A DNA stretch of 64,000 nucleotides. Source: Methylophilaceae bacterium. Its GTDB lineage: Bacteria > Pseudomonadota > Gammaproteobacteria > Burkholderiales > Methylophilaceae. A model generated the notes under the pieces. The model had not been told where the DNA came from and did not search any database. It was given only the letters and a program-made list of their open reading frames with translations. This document shows positions 21,715-32,518 of the stretch, piece by piece (the first letter of the stretch is position 1; each line of letters opens with the position of its first letter). The stretch is taken from NCBI GenBank assembly GCA_029244935.1, contig JAQWQF010000001.1:1-64000 (forward strand), given 5' to 3'. The translations under genes and the position numbers were made by a program.

Positions 21715-22947
21715 ATGACCAAACGAAGAGTTGTTGTTACGGGACTAGGTTTAGTAACACCAGTTGGAATAGGTGTTAAAGACTCGTGGAAAAATATTAT
21801 TTCAGGAGTCTCTGGAATATCAACTATTACAAAGTTTGATCCCACTAATTTTTCCTCTAAAATAGCAGGTGAAGTAAAAAACTTTGATCCTTCATTGTAT
21901 TTGAATCCAAAAGATGCAAGAAGAATGGACACATTCATTCAGTTTGGATTAGTTGCCGGTATTGAGGCATTTAAAGACTCAGGAATAGTCGTAACTGACG
22001 ATAATGCTCATAGAATCGGAGTCTCAATTGGCTCAGGTATTGGCGGTATTAATCTAATTGAATCAACAAATGATTTATATGATAAAGGTGGACCAAGAAA
22101 GGTATCTCCTTTTTTTATACCTGGGACAATTATAAATATGATTTCAGGTAATCTTTCAATTATCTTTGGACTTAAAGGTCCAAATGTGGCTATTGTTACA
22201 GCGTGTACTACAGGAACTCATTCAATTGGAGATGCTGCTAGGATGATTGAGTATGGGGATGCCGATGTAATGGTTGCAGGAGGCTCTGAGGCAGCAATTA
22301 CAGAACTTTCTGTTGCAGGTTTTTCAGCTGCTAAAGCTCTTTCGTCCAGAAATGATGACCCAAGAACAGCTTCGCGACCATGGGATATCGATCGAGATGG
22401 TTTTGTAATTGGTGAAGGTGCGGGTGTTATGGTTCTTGAAGAGTTAGAGCAGGCTAAGAAAAGAGGGGCAAAAATATACTGTGAGTTATCAGGTTATGGC
22501 ATGAGTGCAGACGCCTATCATATAACAGCACCTAGTATTGATGGGCCAAAGAGATCAATGCTAAACGCATTAAAAAATGCAGGTATTAACGCTGATCAAA
22601 TTCAATATATAAATGCTCATGGGACGTCAACTCCTCTAGGCGATCTAAATGAAACAAACGCAATAAAAGAAACTTTTGGTAATAGTGTAGATAAATTGGT
22701 AGTTAATTCAACAAAATCAATGACTGGTCATTTACTTGGTGGTGCAGGGGGAATTGAGTCTGTATTCACGGCACTAGCAATTCATGATCAGATTTCGCCA
22801 CCAACCATAAATATTTTCAACAAAGATCCTGAATGCGACCTTGATTTTTGTGCTAACCAGGCTAGAGAAATAAGAATTGATGCTGCGCTAAAGAATAATT
22901 TTGGCTTTGGTGGGACAAATGGAAGTCTTGTATTTAAAAAAATATAA
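21715..22947 (+). CDS. fabF: Beta-ketoacyl-ACP synthase II
   Basis: RRVVVTGLGLVTPVG, TACTTGTHSIGDA, NAHGTSTPLGD. Confidence 0.98.
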   Translation: MTKRRVVVTGLGLVTPVGIGVKDSWKNIISGVSGISTITKFDPTNFSSKIAGEVKNFDPSLYLNPKDARRMDTFIQFGLVAGIEAFKDSGIVVTDDNAHRIGVSIGSGIGGINLIESTNDLYDKGGPRKVSPFFIPGTIINMISGNLSIIFGLKGPNVAIVTACTTGTHSIGDAARMIEYGDADVMVAGGSEAAITELSVAGFSAAKALSSRNDDPRTASRPWDIDRDGFVIGEGAGVMVLEELEQAKKRGAKIYCELSGYGMSADAYHITAPSIDGPKRSMLNALKNAGINADQIQYINAHGTSTPLGDLNETNAIKETFGNSVDKLVVNSTKSMTGHLLGGAGGIESVFTALAIHDQISPPTINIFNKDPECDLDFCANQAREIRIDAALKNNFGFGGTNGSLVFKKI

Positions 22948-22960
22948 ATAATAAATTTTC

Positions 22961-23773
22961 TTGTCTAATCAATACTTAATAAATGGAAAAGAATCATCGG
23001 GTCTTAATCCTTTTGATAGAGGCTTGGCTTTTGGCGATGGTGTATTTAGAACTATAAAAATACAAAATGGTGCACCTAAGTTTTGGAAGTTTCATTATGA
23101 GATTTTAAGTCATGATGCAAGGTCGATTAGAATTGATATACCAAGTAGTAGAATTTTACTAAGAGATATTAAAAAATTATTTTCTGAGTCGGGTGACTTC
23201 GTTGCTAAATTTATAATTACTCGAGGTATATCTGAGCGTGGATATCAATTTAAAAATAATATTAAATGTACGCGAATCTTACTTAAAAATAAATTCATTC
23301 CCGTTAAAAAAGAAATAGTCAGGACAGGTGTTTCATTGCAGGTGTGCAAGCAAAAACTCTCTGAAAATTTTATGCTATCTGGAATCAAGCATCTTAATAG
23401 ATTAGAGAATGTAATAGCAAAGACCGAGCTTGAGAGAGAAAATTTTGACGGGATTCTATTGGATAGTCATGGCCATGTAAATGAATGTATTAGTAGCACA
23501 ATCATTATAAGGGCTGGAGATACCTTATATTTTCCAAACCAAAATGGTGCTGGAGTCTCAGGCGTTACAAAAAGAATTGTTATGGATAACGCAAGTTATT
23601 TAGGATATAAAGTTAAAATAAAAAACATTTTATTGGATGATTTGATGGAGTCTGATGAGGTGGTTATTACAAATTCTATAATAGGTGCCATTCCAGTTCA
23701 TAAAATTAATAATAAAAAATGGAAATTTTCTAATTTAGCATATGAAATCAATAAAATTTTTGAATCTATCTAA
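22961..23773 (+). CDS. pabC: Aminodeoxychorismate lyase (class IV PLP)
   Basis: DRGLAFGDGVFRTI; gene order fabF-pabC-mltG; TTG start. Confidence 0.88.
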   Translation: MSNQYLINGKESSGLNPFDRGLAFGDGVFRTIKIQNGAPKFWKFHYEILSHDARSIRIDIPSSRILLRDIKKLFSESGDFVAKFIITRGISERGYQFKNNIKCTRILLKNKFIPVKKEIVRTGVSLQVCKQKLSENFMLSGIKHLNRLENVIAKTELERENFDGILLDSHGHVNECISSTIIIRAGDTLYFPNQNGAGVSGVTKRIVMDNASYLGYKVKIKNILLDDLMESDEVVITNSIIGAIPVHKINNKKWKFSNLAYEINKIFESI

Positions 23774-24761
23774 CAGCATAAATTTAATTAAGAGAAGGAA
23801 ATTTTTTATAATTTTCTTAATTTTATTAGTATGGTTTTTTAGTTATTTTTTTATGCCATTAAACATATCAGAAGAAAATGCGTCATTTGAAATTGACTCA
23901 GGAAAAAACCTTGGTCAAATTACTAATCAGTTAATTGAGATGAGGGTATTAAAAGATTCATTTCGTTTTAAATTTTTTAGCCATATTTTTGGTAAAACAG
24001 AAAGTCTTAAGCGTGGACACTATAGGTTAGAAAATTCAATCACGCCATATGAACTTTTAAAGATACTTGCTGATGGAAGAGAGGCACTTTATTCGATTAG
24101 GTTTATTGAGGGTAAAGTATTTAGTGATTTAATTTTAGAGTTAAAAAATAATAAACATATTAAGCATGAAATTACATCTTATAAGGAGAAAGATATTTTA
24201 AGAATTATTTCTGCTGATGAACCAACTGCAGAGGGTATTTTCTTTCCTGATAGCTATTATTTTTATAAAAATACTTCAGATATAGAAATTTTAAAGAATT
24301 CCTATAAAGTAATGAAAGGTAAAATGAAGAACTTATGGGATAACCGTGACTTAGACCTTCCTTATAAAAATATTTATGAGGTACTTATTATGGCATCTAT
24401 CATTGAAAAAGAAATTAGCATTAAATCTGAGGCTCCAATGGTTGCAGGAGTTTTTGTTAATAGATTAAATATTAATATGCCACTTCAAAGTGACCCAACT
24501 GTTATCTTCGGTATGAGGCATCGCTATGATGGCAATATACGTAAATCAGATTTGCGCGAAGTAAATGACTTTAATACATATAGGCGAAGAGGGCTTCCAC
24601 CGTCTCCCATTTCTTCTCCAAGCTTAAATTCAATAATTGCAGCTTTTAATCCAGAAAAAACTGATGCTCTTTACTTTGTGGCAAAGGGCGACCGAACGCA
24701 TCATTTTTCAAAAACCTTGTCTGAGCATAATGCTGCAGTTAGAAAATACCAAAAAAAATGA
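23742..24761 (+). CDS. mltG: Endolytic murein transglycosylase MltG (YceG)
   Basis: MASIIEKEI, LNINMPLQSDPTVIFG, LPPSPISSPS motifs. Confidence 0.94.
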   Translation: MKSIKFLNLSNSINLIKRRKFFIIFLILLVWFFSYFFMPLNISEENASFEIDSGKNLGQITNQLIEMRVLKDSFRFKFFSHIFGKTESLKRGHYRLENSITPYELLKILADGREALYSIRFIEGKVFSDLILELKNNKHIKHEITSYKEKDILRIISADEPTAEGIFFPDSYYFYKNTSDIEILKNSYKVMKGKMKNLWDNRDLDLPYKNIYEVLIMASIIEKEISIKSEAPMVAGVFVNRLNINMPLQSDPTVIFGMRHRYDGNIRKSDLREVNDFNTYRRRGLPPSPISSPSLNSIIAAFNPEKTDALYFVAKGDRTHHFSKTLSEHNAAVRKYQKK

Positions 24762-25372
24762 GTAATGCTAAATTTATTACATTAGAGGGCGTAGACGGTG
24801 CAGGTAAAAGTACACACATAGATTTTATAAAGTCCTACTTTACATCAAAATCACTTGATTATATTTTAACGCGTGAACCTGGTGGCACTAATTTAGGTGA
24901 AAAAATCCGAGAAATATTGCTTAACGATGAAATGTCACCAATCACTGAATCATTATTAATGTTTGCTGCTAGGTCTGAACATATTTCAAATCTAATTCGT
25001 CCAAATCTTAGCAATGGAGTAACAGTTATTAGTGATCGCTTTACGGATGCAAGTTATGCCTATCAGGGAGGAGGTAAGGGGATATCTAGCTCAACTATCA
25101 GTCAACTTAAAATTTTAGTTCAGAAAGATTTAGAGCCAGACCTTACCTTACTATTTGATCTTCCAGTTGAGGTAAGTATAGAAAGATTAAATAATACAAG
25201 AGTCTTAGATCGATTTGAGAAGCAAGACTATGAATTCCATAAGAGAATTAGAGAGGCATATCTAAATATTGCAAATGAAAACAAAGACCGTTTTCATATT
25301 ATTGATAGCACTAAGAGTATCAGTGATATTCAAAATGATATTACAAAGATTCTGGATATAATCACAAAATGA
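24758..25372 (+). CDS. tmk: Thymidylate kinase
   Basis: FITLEGVDGAGKSTH, TREPGGTNLGE, DRFTDASYAYQGGGKG. Confidence 0.98.
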   Translation: MSNAKFITLEGVDGAGKSTHIDFIKSYFTSKSLDYILTREPGGTNLGEKIREILLNDEMSPITESLLMFAARSEHISNLIRPNLSNGVTVISDRFTDASYAYQGGGKGISSSTISQLKILVQKDLEPDLTLLFDLPVEVSIERLNNTRVLDRFEKQDYEFHKRIREAYLNIANENKDRFHIIDSTKSISDIQNDITKILDIITK

Positions 25373-26328
25373 ATATATATCCATGGCATCAGAGTAATTG
25401 GAAAAATTTATTTTTTGATGTTAAAAGATTTTCACATGGATTAATACTTCATGGCCCATCCAATTCAGGAATTAATGACTTTGCGTCTATTGCTAGTAAA
25501 AAATTAATTTGTACAAATTCAAAAGGTAGCGAAAGCTATTGTGGAGATTGTCAAAATTGTTCTTGGTTTGACTCTCAATCTCATCCGGATTTATTCGCTA
25601 TTAATAATAGTTCTTTGGAGGAAACTAAGTCTATTGTTAATATAGATTTAATTAGAGAGCTGAAAGTTTTTTTTGAATTAAGCTCACACCAAAAGAATGG
25701 AAAAAAAGTTGCAGTAATTTATGATGCACATCAAATGAATTTAGCTGCATCAAATGCCTTACTAAAAATTCTAGAAGAGCCTCCTAATGATTCAGTAATT
25801 ATATTAACAACTTCAGGTCTAAGCAGTCTATTACCAACAATAAAGAGTCGTTCAAGACTTGAAGCGTTCCATAAGCCTTCATATACTGAGGCTACTAATT
25901 TTCTAAGAACTATTAATAAAGATAATCTAAGTCCATATTTACAATTACATAATGGAAATCCTTTAGCGTTGATTAATGATCACGAAAATCATCCTTTATT
26001 AATTGAGATTATTCATTGTCTAAAATTGGGGAAAAAATTTAATTTATCTGATATTAATGGGCAATGGTTTTCTAATGGATTATTATGGCTCATTAACCTT
26101 TTGCAGAAATGGTCATACGATATACTCTTATCCAAATATACTAATCAACAACATTATTTTCCTAGTGAAGAGTCAATAATTAATCAGCTAGCTAAAAACT
26201 CAAATGCTTCAGCATTGCTTAAATTTCAAAAAATGTTAATTGATGTAAAACTATACGCAACATCTCCAGTCAATAAAGAGATTAATCTTGATATAATCTT
26301 TATTGATTACCGAAAAATTTTTATTTAA
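25369..26328 (+). CDS. holB: DNA polymerase III delta' subunit
   Basis: YCGDCQNC zinc module, AASNALLKILEEPP, KSRSRLEAF; tmk-holB synteny. Confidence 0.92.
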   Translation: MNIYPWHQSNWKNLFFDVKRFSHGLILHGPSNSGINDFASIASKKLICTNSKGSESYCGDCQNCSWFDSQSHPDLFAINNSSLEETKSIVNIDLIRELKVFFELSSHQKNGKKVAVIYDAHQMNLAASNALLKILEEPPNDSVIILTTSGLSSLLPTIKSRSRLEAFHKPSYTEATNFLRTINKDNLSPYLQLHNGNPLALINDHENHPLLIEIIHCLKLGKKFNLSDINGQWFSNGLLWLINLLQKWSYDILLSKYTNQQHYFPSEESIINQLAKNSNASALLKFQKMLIDVKLYATSPVNKEINLDIIFIDYRKIFI

Positions 26329-26335
26329 TACTTAT

Positions 26336-27109
26336 ATGTTTATTGATTCACATTGTCATATTAATTTTCCAGAGTTGAGAGATAACATCAAAACTATATT
26401 GGAGAATATGAATGATAATAAAATAACTAACGCTCTTTGCGTTAGCGTCACGCTTGATGATTTTCCAGGAGTATTAGAACTCGCAGACAGATATGATAAT
26501 ATCTTTGCATCAGTAGGCGTTCATCCAGATTATGAAGATATTAATGAACCTTCAGTTGATCAGCTTTTAGCATTAGCACAACATACAAATGTAGTTGCTA
26601 TTGGTGAAACAGGTTTAGATTACTTTAGGCTTAAAGGCGATCTTTCATGGCAAAGAGAGCGTTTTAAGACTCACATCAGGTCAGCAATTAAATCTGGACT
26701 CCCACTCATAATTCATACAAGAAGCGCTCAAGAAGATACTATAAGAATTATGAAGGATGAAGAAGCTAGTAAGGCTGGTGGCGTTATGCATTGCTTCACT
26801 GAGTCCTACGATATGGCAAAAAAAGCAATTGATCAAAACTTTTATATTTCATTTTCAGGTATTATTACATTCAAGAATGCTCAAGATCTCCGGGATACTG
26901 TAAAAAAAGTCCCAATGGATCGAATTCTTATTGAAACAGATTCACCTTACTTGGCACCGGTTCCAAATAGAGGAAAAACAAATGAACCATCCAATGTCTT
27001 GTTTGTAGCTGAGAAAATTGCTGAGATTAAGAATTTACCGGTTGAAGAGGTGGCAGCCATTACTACGGCAAATTTTAAAAAGCTCTTCCCAAAATGTCAT
27101 TTAAGTTAA
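26336..27109 (+). CDS. TatD family metal-dependent hydrolase
   Basis: MFIDSHCHINF, GETGLDYFR, IHTRSA, ETDSPYLAPVPNRG; start at ATG 26336. Confidence 0.94.
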   Translation: MFIDSHCHINFPELRDNIKTILENMNDNKITNALCVSVTLDDFPGVLELADRYDNIFASVGVHPDYEDINEPSVDQLLALAQHTNVVAIGETGLDYFRLKGDLSWQRERFKTHIRSAIKSGLPLIIHTRSAQEDTIRIMKDEEASKAGGVMHCFTESYDMAKKAIDQNFYISFSGIITFKNAQDLRDTVKKVPMDRILIETDSPYLAPVPNRGKTNEPSNVLFVAEKIAEIKNLPVEEVAAITTANFKKLFPKCHLS

Positions 27110-27864
27110 CTATTTTGGGTTGTGGCTCTAGTGCTGGCACTCCCGTTGTAGGTTGTTCATGTAAAACCTGCCTTTCCATTAATCCAAAAAATAAGCGTAC
27201 CCGCTGTTCGAGTCTAATTACTTTAGATAATGGAAAAAATATATTAATTGATACAAGTCCAGATCTCAGGCAGCAATCTTTAAGAGAATCTATTAGATCA
27301 ATTGATGCGGTATTATTTACTCATATACACGCGGATCACTGTCATGGCATAGATGATCTTAGAGCCTTTTGCCAAATTAATAAAAAACAAATACCTATCT
27401 ATGGAAATGAAGAGGTTATTGAGCAGCTTAATCTTAAGTTTAATTATGCAATGGCAGAACCAAATGGCTTTTGGGAGAAGCCAGTTCTTAGAGCGCATAT
27501 CATTGATTCATTAATTGAAATATTTAATACTGAAATAACCCCTGTACCCGTTTTTCATGGCAGGAGTTTGATTAATGGCTATCGTATTGGAACGTTGGCC
27601 TATATTACTGATGTCTCAGAAATTCCTAATAAATCATTGGAACTTTTATGTGGCTTAGATGTTCTACTTCTTGATTGCTTGAAGCATGAGCCGCACTATA
27701 CTCACTTTGGTTTTGATCAGAGTCTTGAAATGGCAAAGAAAATTAATGCTAAGGAAACATACTTAATTCATATGACACACAGTTTTGAGTATGAGGAACT
27801 TAAAAATAAACTACCAAAGTCTGTATATGCTGGCTACGATGGTTTAAAATTAACTGTTGATTAA
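27094..27864 (+). CDS. MBL-fold hydrolase, PhnP-like
   Basis: LGCGSSAGTPVVGCSCKTC, LFTHIHADHCHGIDDLR. Confidence 0.88.
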   Translation: MSFKLTILGCGSSAGTPVVGCSCKTCLSINPKNKRTRCSSLITLDNGKNILIDTSPDLRQQSLRESIRSIDAVLFTHIHADHCHGIDDLRAFCQINKKQIPIYGNEEVIEQLNLKFNYAMAEPNGFWEKPVLRAHIIDSLIEIFNTEITPVPVFHGRSLINGYRIGTLAYITDVSEIPNKSLELLCGLDVLLLDCLKHEPHYTHFGFDQSLEMAKKINAKETYLIHMTHSFEYEELKNKLPKSVYAGYDGLKLTVD

Positions 27865-27879
27865 AAAAATAGGAAACAT

Positions 27880-28248
27880 ATGTACAAAAAAACTAAGTTG
27901 TTACTGGTATTTATCGGTATGGTGTGCTTTTCATTAAGTACTTTGGCTGAATCTAAAAGAACATTTACAGAAGATGAGTTCATTTCAGTTTTTAGCGGAA
28001 AACCAAAAGCCCGTGTTGTAAAATATCTTGGGGAGCCTGATAAGCAAGAATTAGCTATCAAACCAAAGGGTGCTAGCAGTGTACTTGGCCGCCCAACGAC
28101 TGATAAATCAAAGCCAGGAAAAAAAGATAAGGTTGAAATGTGGTATTACAGTAAACTTGTTGAGTATTCTCCGAAAAAGCTCTACAAAAGAGTTGAATTA
28201 ACCCTCATAAATGATCGAGTCGTTAATATCGCTTTTTTTAATCAATAG
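27880..28248 (+). CDS. Small exported protein of unknown function, possible SmpA/BamE-like fold
   Basis: N-terminal signal peptide; [27 protein letters not shown] resembles short exported proteins of the SmpA/OmlA type; family not certain. Confidence 0.55.
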   Translation: MYKKTKLLLVFIGMVCFSLSTLAESKRTFTEDEFISVFSGKPKARVVKYLGEPDKQELAIKPKGASSVLGRPTTDKSKPGKKDKVEMWYYSKLVEYSPKKLYKRVELTLINDRVVNIAFFNQ

Positions 28249-29020
28249 AGCCAGCAGCTGTGATATTCATACCACCATCAACATAAGTAATCTCGCCTGT
28301 TATTCCTGAGGCAAGGTCACTACATAAAAATGCCGCTGCATTTCCAACCTCATCAATAGTGACATTTCTCTTAAGCGCAGCATGACGCTCATTAAAATCG
28401 TACATCCGGTCAAAATTTGCAATTCCTGAAGCTGCAAGGGTTTTTATGGGTCCTGCAGAGACTCCATTCACTCTTATACCCTTACTTCCAAGGCTATGTG
28501 ACATATATCTTACGTTAGCTTCTAGGCTTGCCTTAGCTAAGCCCATAACATTATAATTGGGCATTGTTCTCTCGGCGCCTAAGTAACTTAATGTCAATAA
28601 ACTTGCATTAGGGTTTAGGTATGGAATAGCGGCTTTTGCTAGGGCTGTGAAGCTATATGAACTTATGTCATGTGCTATCTTAAAGTTTTCTCTTGTTGTT
28701 TGCTCTACAAAATCACCTGATAAAGCTTCTTTAGGAACAAAAGCGATCGAGTGAACTAGAATATCAAATTTCTCCCAATACTTACTTAACTTTGGAAATA
28801 ATTCGTTAATTTGATCATCAATTGCTACGTCACAGGGAACTACAATCTTCGAGTCAAAATTGCTAGCTAATTTTTCAACCCGTCCGTGGTGTTTTTCCAT
28901 CTGGTATGTAAAAGCAAGTTCAGCTCCTTGAGACTTCATTGCAGATGCAATACCATAAGCAATTGACCTATCGCTTAATAAACCGAGGATTAAAACCTTC
29001 TTATTTTTCAGAAAACTCAT
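28238..29020 (-). CDS. fabI: Enoyl-ACP reductase (NADH) FabI
   Basis: [72 protein letters not shown]. Confidence 0.97.
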   Translation of the reverse strand: MSFLKNKKVLILGLLSDRSIAYGIASAMKSQGAELAFTYQMEKHHGRVEKLASNFDSKIVVPCDVAIDDQINELFPKLSKYWEKFDILVHSIAFVPKEALSGDFVEQTTRENFKIAHDISSYSFTALAKAAIPYLNPNASLLTLSYLGAERTMPNYNVMGLAKASLEANVRYMSHSLGSKGIRVNGVSAGPIKTLAASGIANFDRMYDFNERHAALKRNVTIDEVGNAAAFLCSDLASGITGEITYVDGGMNITAAGSID

Positions 29021-29035
29021 TTTTACAATTCCTAT

Positions 29036-29851
29036 TTATTTATTTTTTGGATCCAGGATATCCCTAAGGCCTTCACCCAGCAAATTATATCCTAACACCG
29101 TCAATAAAATAGCCAATCCTGGAAATAATGATAGCCACCATGCAAATTGAATATATTCTTTTCCATCCGTGAGAATATTACCCCATGAAGCGGTTGGCGC
29201 CTGGACACCTAACCCTAAAAAACTCAATCCGGATTCAACTAGAACCGCACTTGCAATTCCGAGGACTGAACTAACAATTATTGGAGTCATGCTATTGGGT
29301 AATAAATGAAGCACAATTATTTTTATATCTGATGACCCCATTGCTTCTGAAGCCATAACAAATTCACGTCCCTTTAAACTCAAAAATTCTGCTCTTACAA
29401 GGCGTGTAACACCCATCCAAGAAGTTAATCCAATAACAATCATTATATTCCATATAGAGGGCGTTAAAAAAGCGATAACAGCTAATATAAGAAAAAAAGA
29501 TGGTATTGATAACATTATATCCACAATTCTCATAATGAATGAATCAACCCAGCCACGATAAAAACCAGCAACTGAACCCAATATTATACCTATACCTGTA
29601 GATATCCCGACTGCAACAAAACCAACAAGCAATGAAATTTGTGCCCCATAAAGCATCCTTGAAAAAACATCTCTGCCAAGACCATCAGTGCCCATTATAT
29701 GACTATATGTTGGTGCTATAAGGATTGATTCAATATCAATAAAATTTGGGTCATAGGGCGATATAATTGGGGCAAATATTGCAGCAAGTAAAACAGTGGT
29801 TATTATAACTAGACCAGCTAATGCAAGCGAATTACCAATAAATTTTTTCAT
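29036..29851 (-). CDS. Dipeptide/oligopeptide ABC transporter permease (DppC/OppC family)
   Basis: MGTDGLGRDVFSRMLYGAQISL, EAMGSSDIKIIVLHLLPNSMTPI. Confidence 0.92.
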   Translation of the reverse strand: MKKFIGNSLALAGLVIITTVLLAAIFAPIISPYDPNFIDIESILIAPTYSHIMGTDGLGRDVFSRMLYGAQISLLVGFVAVGISTGIGIILGSVAGFYRGWVDSFIMRIVDIMLSIPSFFLILAVIAFLTPSIWNIMIVIGLTSWMGVTRLVRAEFLSLKGREFVMASEAMGSSDIKIIVLHLLPNSMTPIIVSSVLGIASAVLVESGLSFLGLGVQAPTASWGNILTDGKEYIQFAWWLSLFPGLAILLTVLGYNLLGEGLRDILDPKNK

Positions 29852-30870
29852 TATTTTGTAATTCCTTTTCTAATTCTTGGATCAGCCCAAGCATATCCTA
29901 GATCAGCAATTAAATTACCTATTAAAGTTAAAACAGAACCAATTGTTAATATGCCCATAATTACAGGAAAATCTCTCATTAGTACTGAATCATAAAAAAG
30001 CTTCCCCATTCCAGGAATGGCAAAGATTGATTCGGAAATTACTGAGCCACCTATTAGACCAGGTATAGATAAGCCAATTATTGTTATCAATGGAAGGATT
30101 GCATTTTTGAGAGCATGCACAAAAACTATTTTTTTTTCATTAAGGCCTTTTGACCTAGCAGTTACAATAAAATCTTGATTTAATATTTCTAGCATGCCAT
30201 TTCTAACATAAAGTGATATCCCTGCAAGACCGCTCAAAGAAGAAACAAATACAGGTAAGATTAAGTGCTTTATTAGGTCAGTAAATTGACCAAACAAAGT
30301 CAGATTTTGATAATTCAGACTATGTAAACCTGAAATAGGCAACCATTGATTGCTAACACCAGTCCAATACATTAACAGGAGGGCCAGCCAAAATCCAGGA
30401 ATTGCAAAACCAATGAACACAAATAAAGTTATTGATTTATCTACCCAGCTATTTTGTTTTACTGCGGAAAGCGTACCCAAGATTATTGAGATTGAAAAGA
30501 TTACTGTAATTCCAAGTAAATTTATAAGAAGCGTTATTGGAAGAGCTTCTTGAATTAATCCCTTTGTTATATTTCCATTTTTATCTTTTGTCTCCCATAA
30601 AACTGGTCTTTGGTGTGATGAAAATGAATTCCCGAAATCTAACTTAGATATACGCTGAATCCATAAACCATATTGAACAATAACTGGTTTATCTAAATTG
30701 TAAATTTCTCTCAATTTCTGTCTTGATTCTTCAGAGGATTTTGGATTAAAAGATGCTTCTGTAGATGTAACATCTCCTGGGGCAAGATGCATGATAAAAA
30801 ATGATATAAGACTAATTCCTATAAGCATAGGAAACATCCATAAAACTCTTTTTATTAAATATGAAATCAT
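29851..30870 (-). CDS. Dipeptide/oligopeptide ABC transporter permease (DppB/OppB family)
   Basis: FIMHLAPGD, ARSKGLNEKKIVFVHALKNAILPLIT, PGMGKLFYDS. Confidence 0.92.
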   Translation of the reverse strand: MISYLIKRVLWMFPMLIGISLISFFIMHLAPGDVTSTEASFNPKSSEESRQKLREIYNLDKPVIVQYGLWIQRISKLDFGNSFSSHQRPVLWETKDKNGNITKGLIQEALPITLLINLLGITVIFSISIILGTLSAVKQNSWVDKSITLFVFIGFAIPGFWLALLLMYWTGVSNQWLPISGLHSLNYQNLTLFGQFTDLIKHLILPVFVSSLSGLAGISLYVRNGMLEILNQDFIVTARSKGLNEKKIVFVHALKNAILPLITIIGLSIPGLIGGSVISESIFAIPGMGKLFYDSVLMRDFPVIMGILTIGSVLTLIGNLIADLGYAWADPRIRKGITK

Positions 30871-32517
30871 CTATATGTCGGAAATTTCGTTTCTTCTAAG
30901 AATTTTTGGAATAAACCAATCATAACTATTATGGTAAATACCAGCTGGGGGTGATGGTTTCATAATTCCTCTAACTCTTTTATTAATAGCTGAAAGTCCA
31001 TAACCTGCATACAGATAAACAATAGGGGAGTCGTCGAGCAATATGTCTGAAAATTTATGATATATCTTTTCCCTTTTAGATATATCTAACTCTACTCGCC
31101 CTTTTTCTAGGAGACTATCAACTCTTTTATTTTTATAACCTAGGAAATTAAATTGCCCAGGTTCTTGTTGAGATGAGTGCCAAATATTATATTGATCTGG
31201 GTCAAGAGAAAGGCTCCAGCCTAAAACAACAACATCAAAGTCTCCTGTTTTAATGAATTGATTAATAAAGCTAGCCCATTCGATAACTCTAATCGAGACA
31301 TCAACTCCAATTTCTTTTAATCTCCTTTGAATAATTACAGCTGTCATTTCTCTTTGCTTATTCTGGTTGGTTAAAATTTCAAACTGAAGAATTTTGCCAT
31401 TTTTTTCTAGAAAGCCATCTTTATTTTTTTTATATCCTGCTTCATTTAATAATGCCAGAGCCTTGATACTGTCATATGGGTAGGGTTTTAATTTAGTGTT
31501 ATTCCAACGAGTTCCTGGTTTATAAGGGCTTGATAAGGGCTCTCCTAGACCAAGAAGCACCCCTTTTATAATTTCATTTTTATCGATAGCGAAGTTTAAT
31601 GCCTTCCTAACACGCTTGTCATTAAATGGTTCCTTTTTTAAATTAAAGCCAAGATAGGTATATCCATTTCCAAGCTCTTTATATAAACCAATTTTGTTCC
31701 TCAGGTCTTTTCTGCTCGGAAAAACCCTCTGAAATTGTATGGGATTGATATTCATTAAATCAATATTATCCGCAGTTAATTCTAGAAACTGTGAGGATGT
31801 GTCAGGAATAATCCTAGATATTAAATTATTAATATTAGCTTTGCCATTAATACTTAAAGGATTGCTTGTTAAGGAAACCTGTTGCCCACTTTTCCAACCA
31901 TCAAGCTTGTAATAATTTGATCCAACAGGCTTTCTTGAGAAATAAGTACTATTAATATCCTCATTTTTTAAGAGATGCTCTGGAAGTATATGGAGTGCGG
32001 TCCAGGTATCAAGGGCAGGAGCATAACTTTCCTCGTAAGTTACTACAAAGGTAAAGGGGTCTGGCGCAGATGCTTTTTTTACTAACTGGTAATCTGAGGC
32101 ATACGGAGTCCTAGTTTTTGGATCGGTAACTAATTTCCATGTAAACATCACATCGTTGCTTGTTAACTTTTCTCCATCGGCCCAAAATAATCCCTTCCTA
32201 ATTTTAAAGGTTATGGTCTTTTGATTACTTGAAATACTCCAACTTTCTGCAATTTCAGGTGCGTAGTTAAGGGACTCATCATATTTTAGTAAGGAGTTAA
32301 AGATATTATTAGCAATAGCAGATGATGCAGAGTCTCCAGCAATCATCGCAATTAGATTACTAGGCTCACCAGTCATGGCATTAATAAGTCTGCCACCACT
32401 TTCTTTGTCGTAGTAATTTTGATAATTTGTATTAACAGAATTATCTTTACCGCATGCAAAAATGAACGAGCAGAACAAAAATATTAATAAATATGGCTTT
32501 ATATTTTTATAATACAT
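30871..32517 (-). CDS. Peptide ABC transporter substrate-binding lipoprotein (SBP family 5)
   Basis: Lipobox FIFACG; SBP_bac_5 features such as WSISSNQKTITFKIRKGLFWADGEKLTSNDVMFTW. Confidence 0.92.
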   Translation of the reverse strand: MYYKNIKPYLLIFLFCSFIFACGKDNSVNTNYQNYYDKESGGRLINAMTGEPSNLIAMIAGDSASSAIANNIFNSLLKYDESLNYAPEIAESWSISSNQKTITFKIRKGLFWADGEKLTSNDVMFTWKLVTDPKTRTPYASDYQLVKKASAPDPFTFVVTYEESYAPALDTWTALHILPEHLLKNEDINSTYFSRKPVGSNYYKLDGWKSGQQVSLTSNPLSINGKANINNLISRIIPDTSSQFLELTADNIDLMNINPIQFQRVFPSRKDLRNKIGLYKELGNGYTYLGFNLKKEPFNDKRVRKALNFAIDKNEIIKGVLLGLGEPLSSPYKPGTRWNNTKLKPYPYDSIKALALLNEAGYKKNKDGFLEKNGKILQFEILTNQNKQREMTAVIIQRRLKEIGVDVSIRVIEWASFINQFIKTGDFDVVVLGWSLSLDPDQYNIWHSSQQEPGQFNFLGYKNKRVDSLLEKGRVELDISKREKIYHKFSDILLDDSPIVYLYAGYGLSAINKRVRGIMKPSPPAGIYHNSYDWFIPKILRRNEISDI

Positions 32518-32518
32518 A

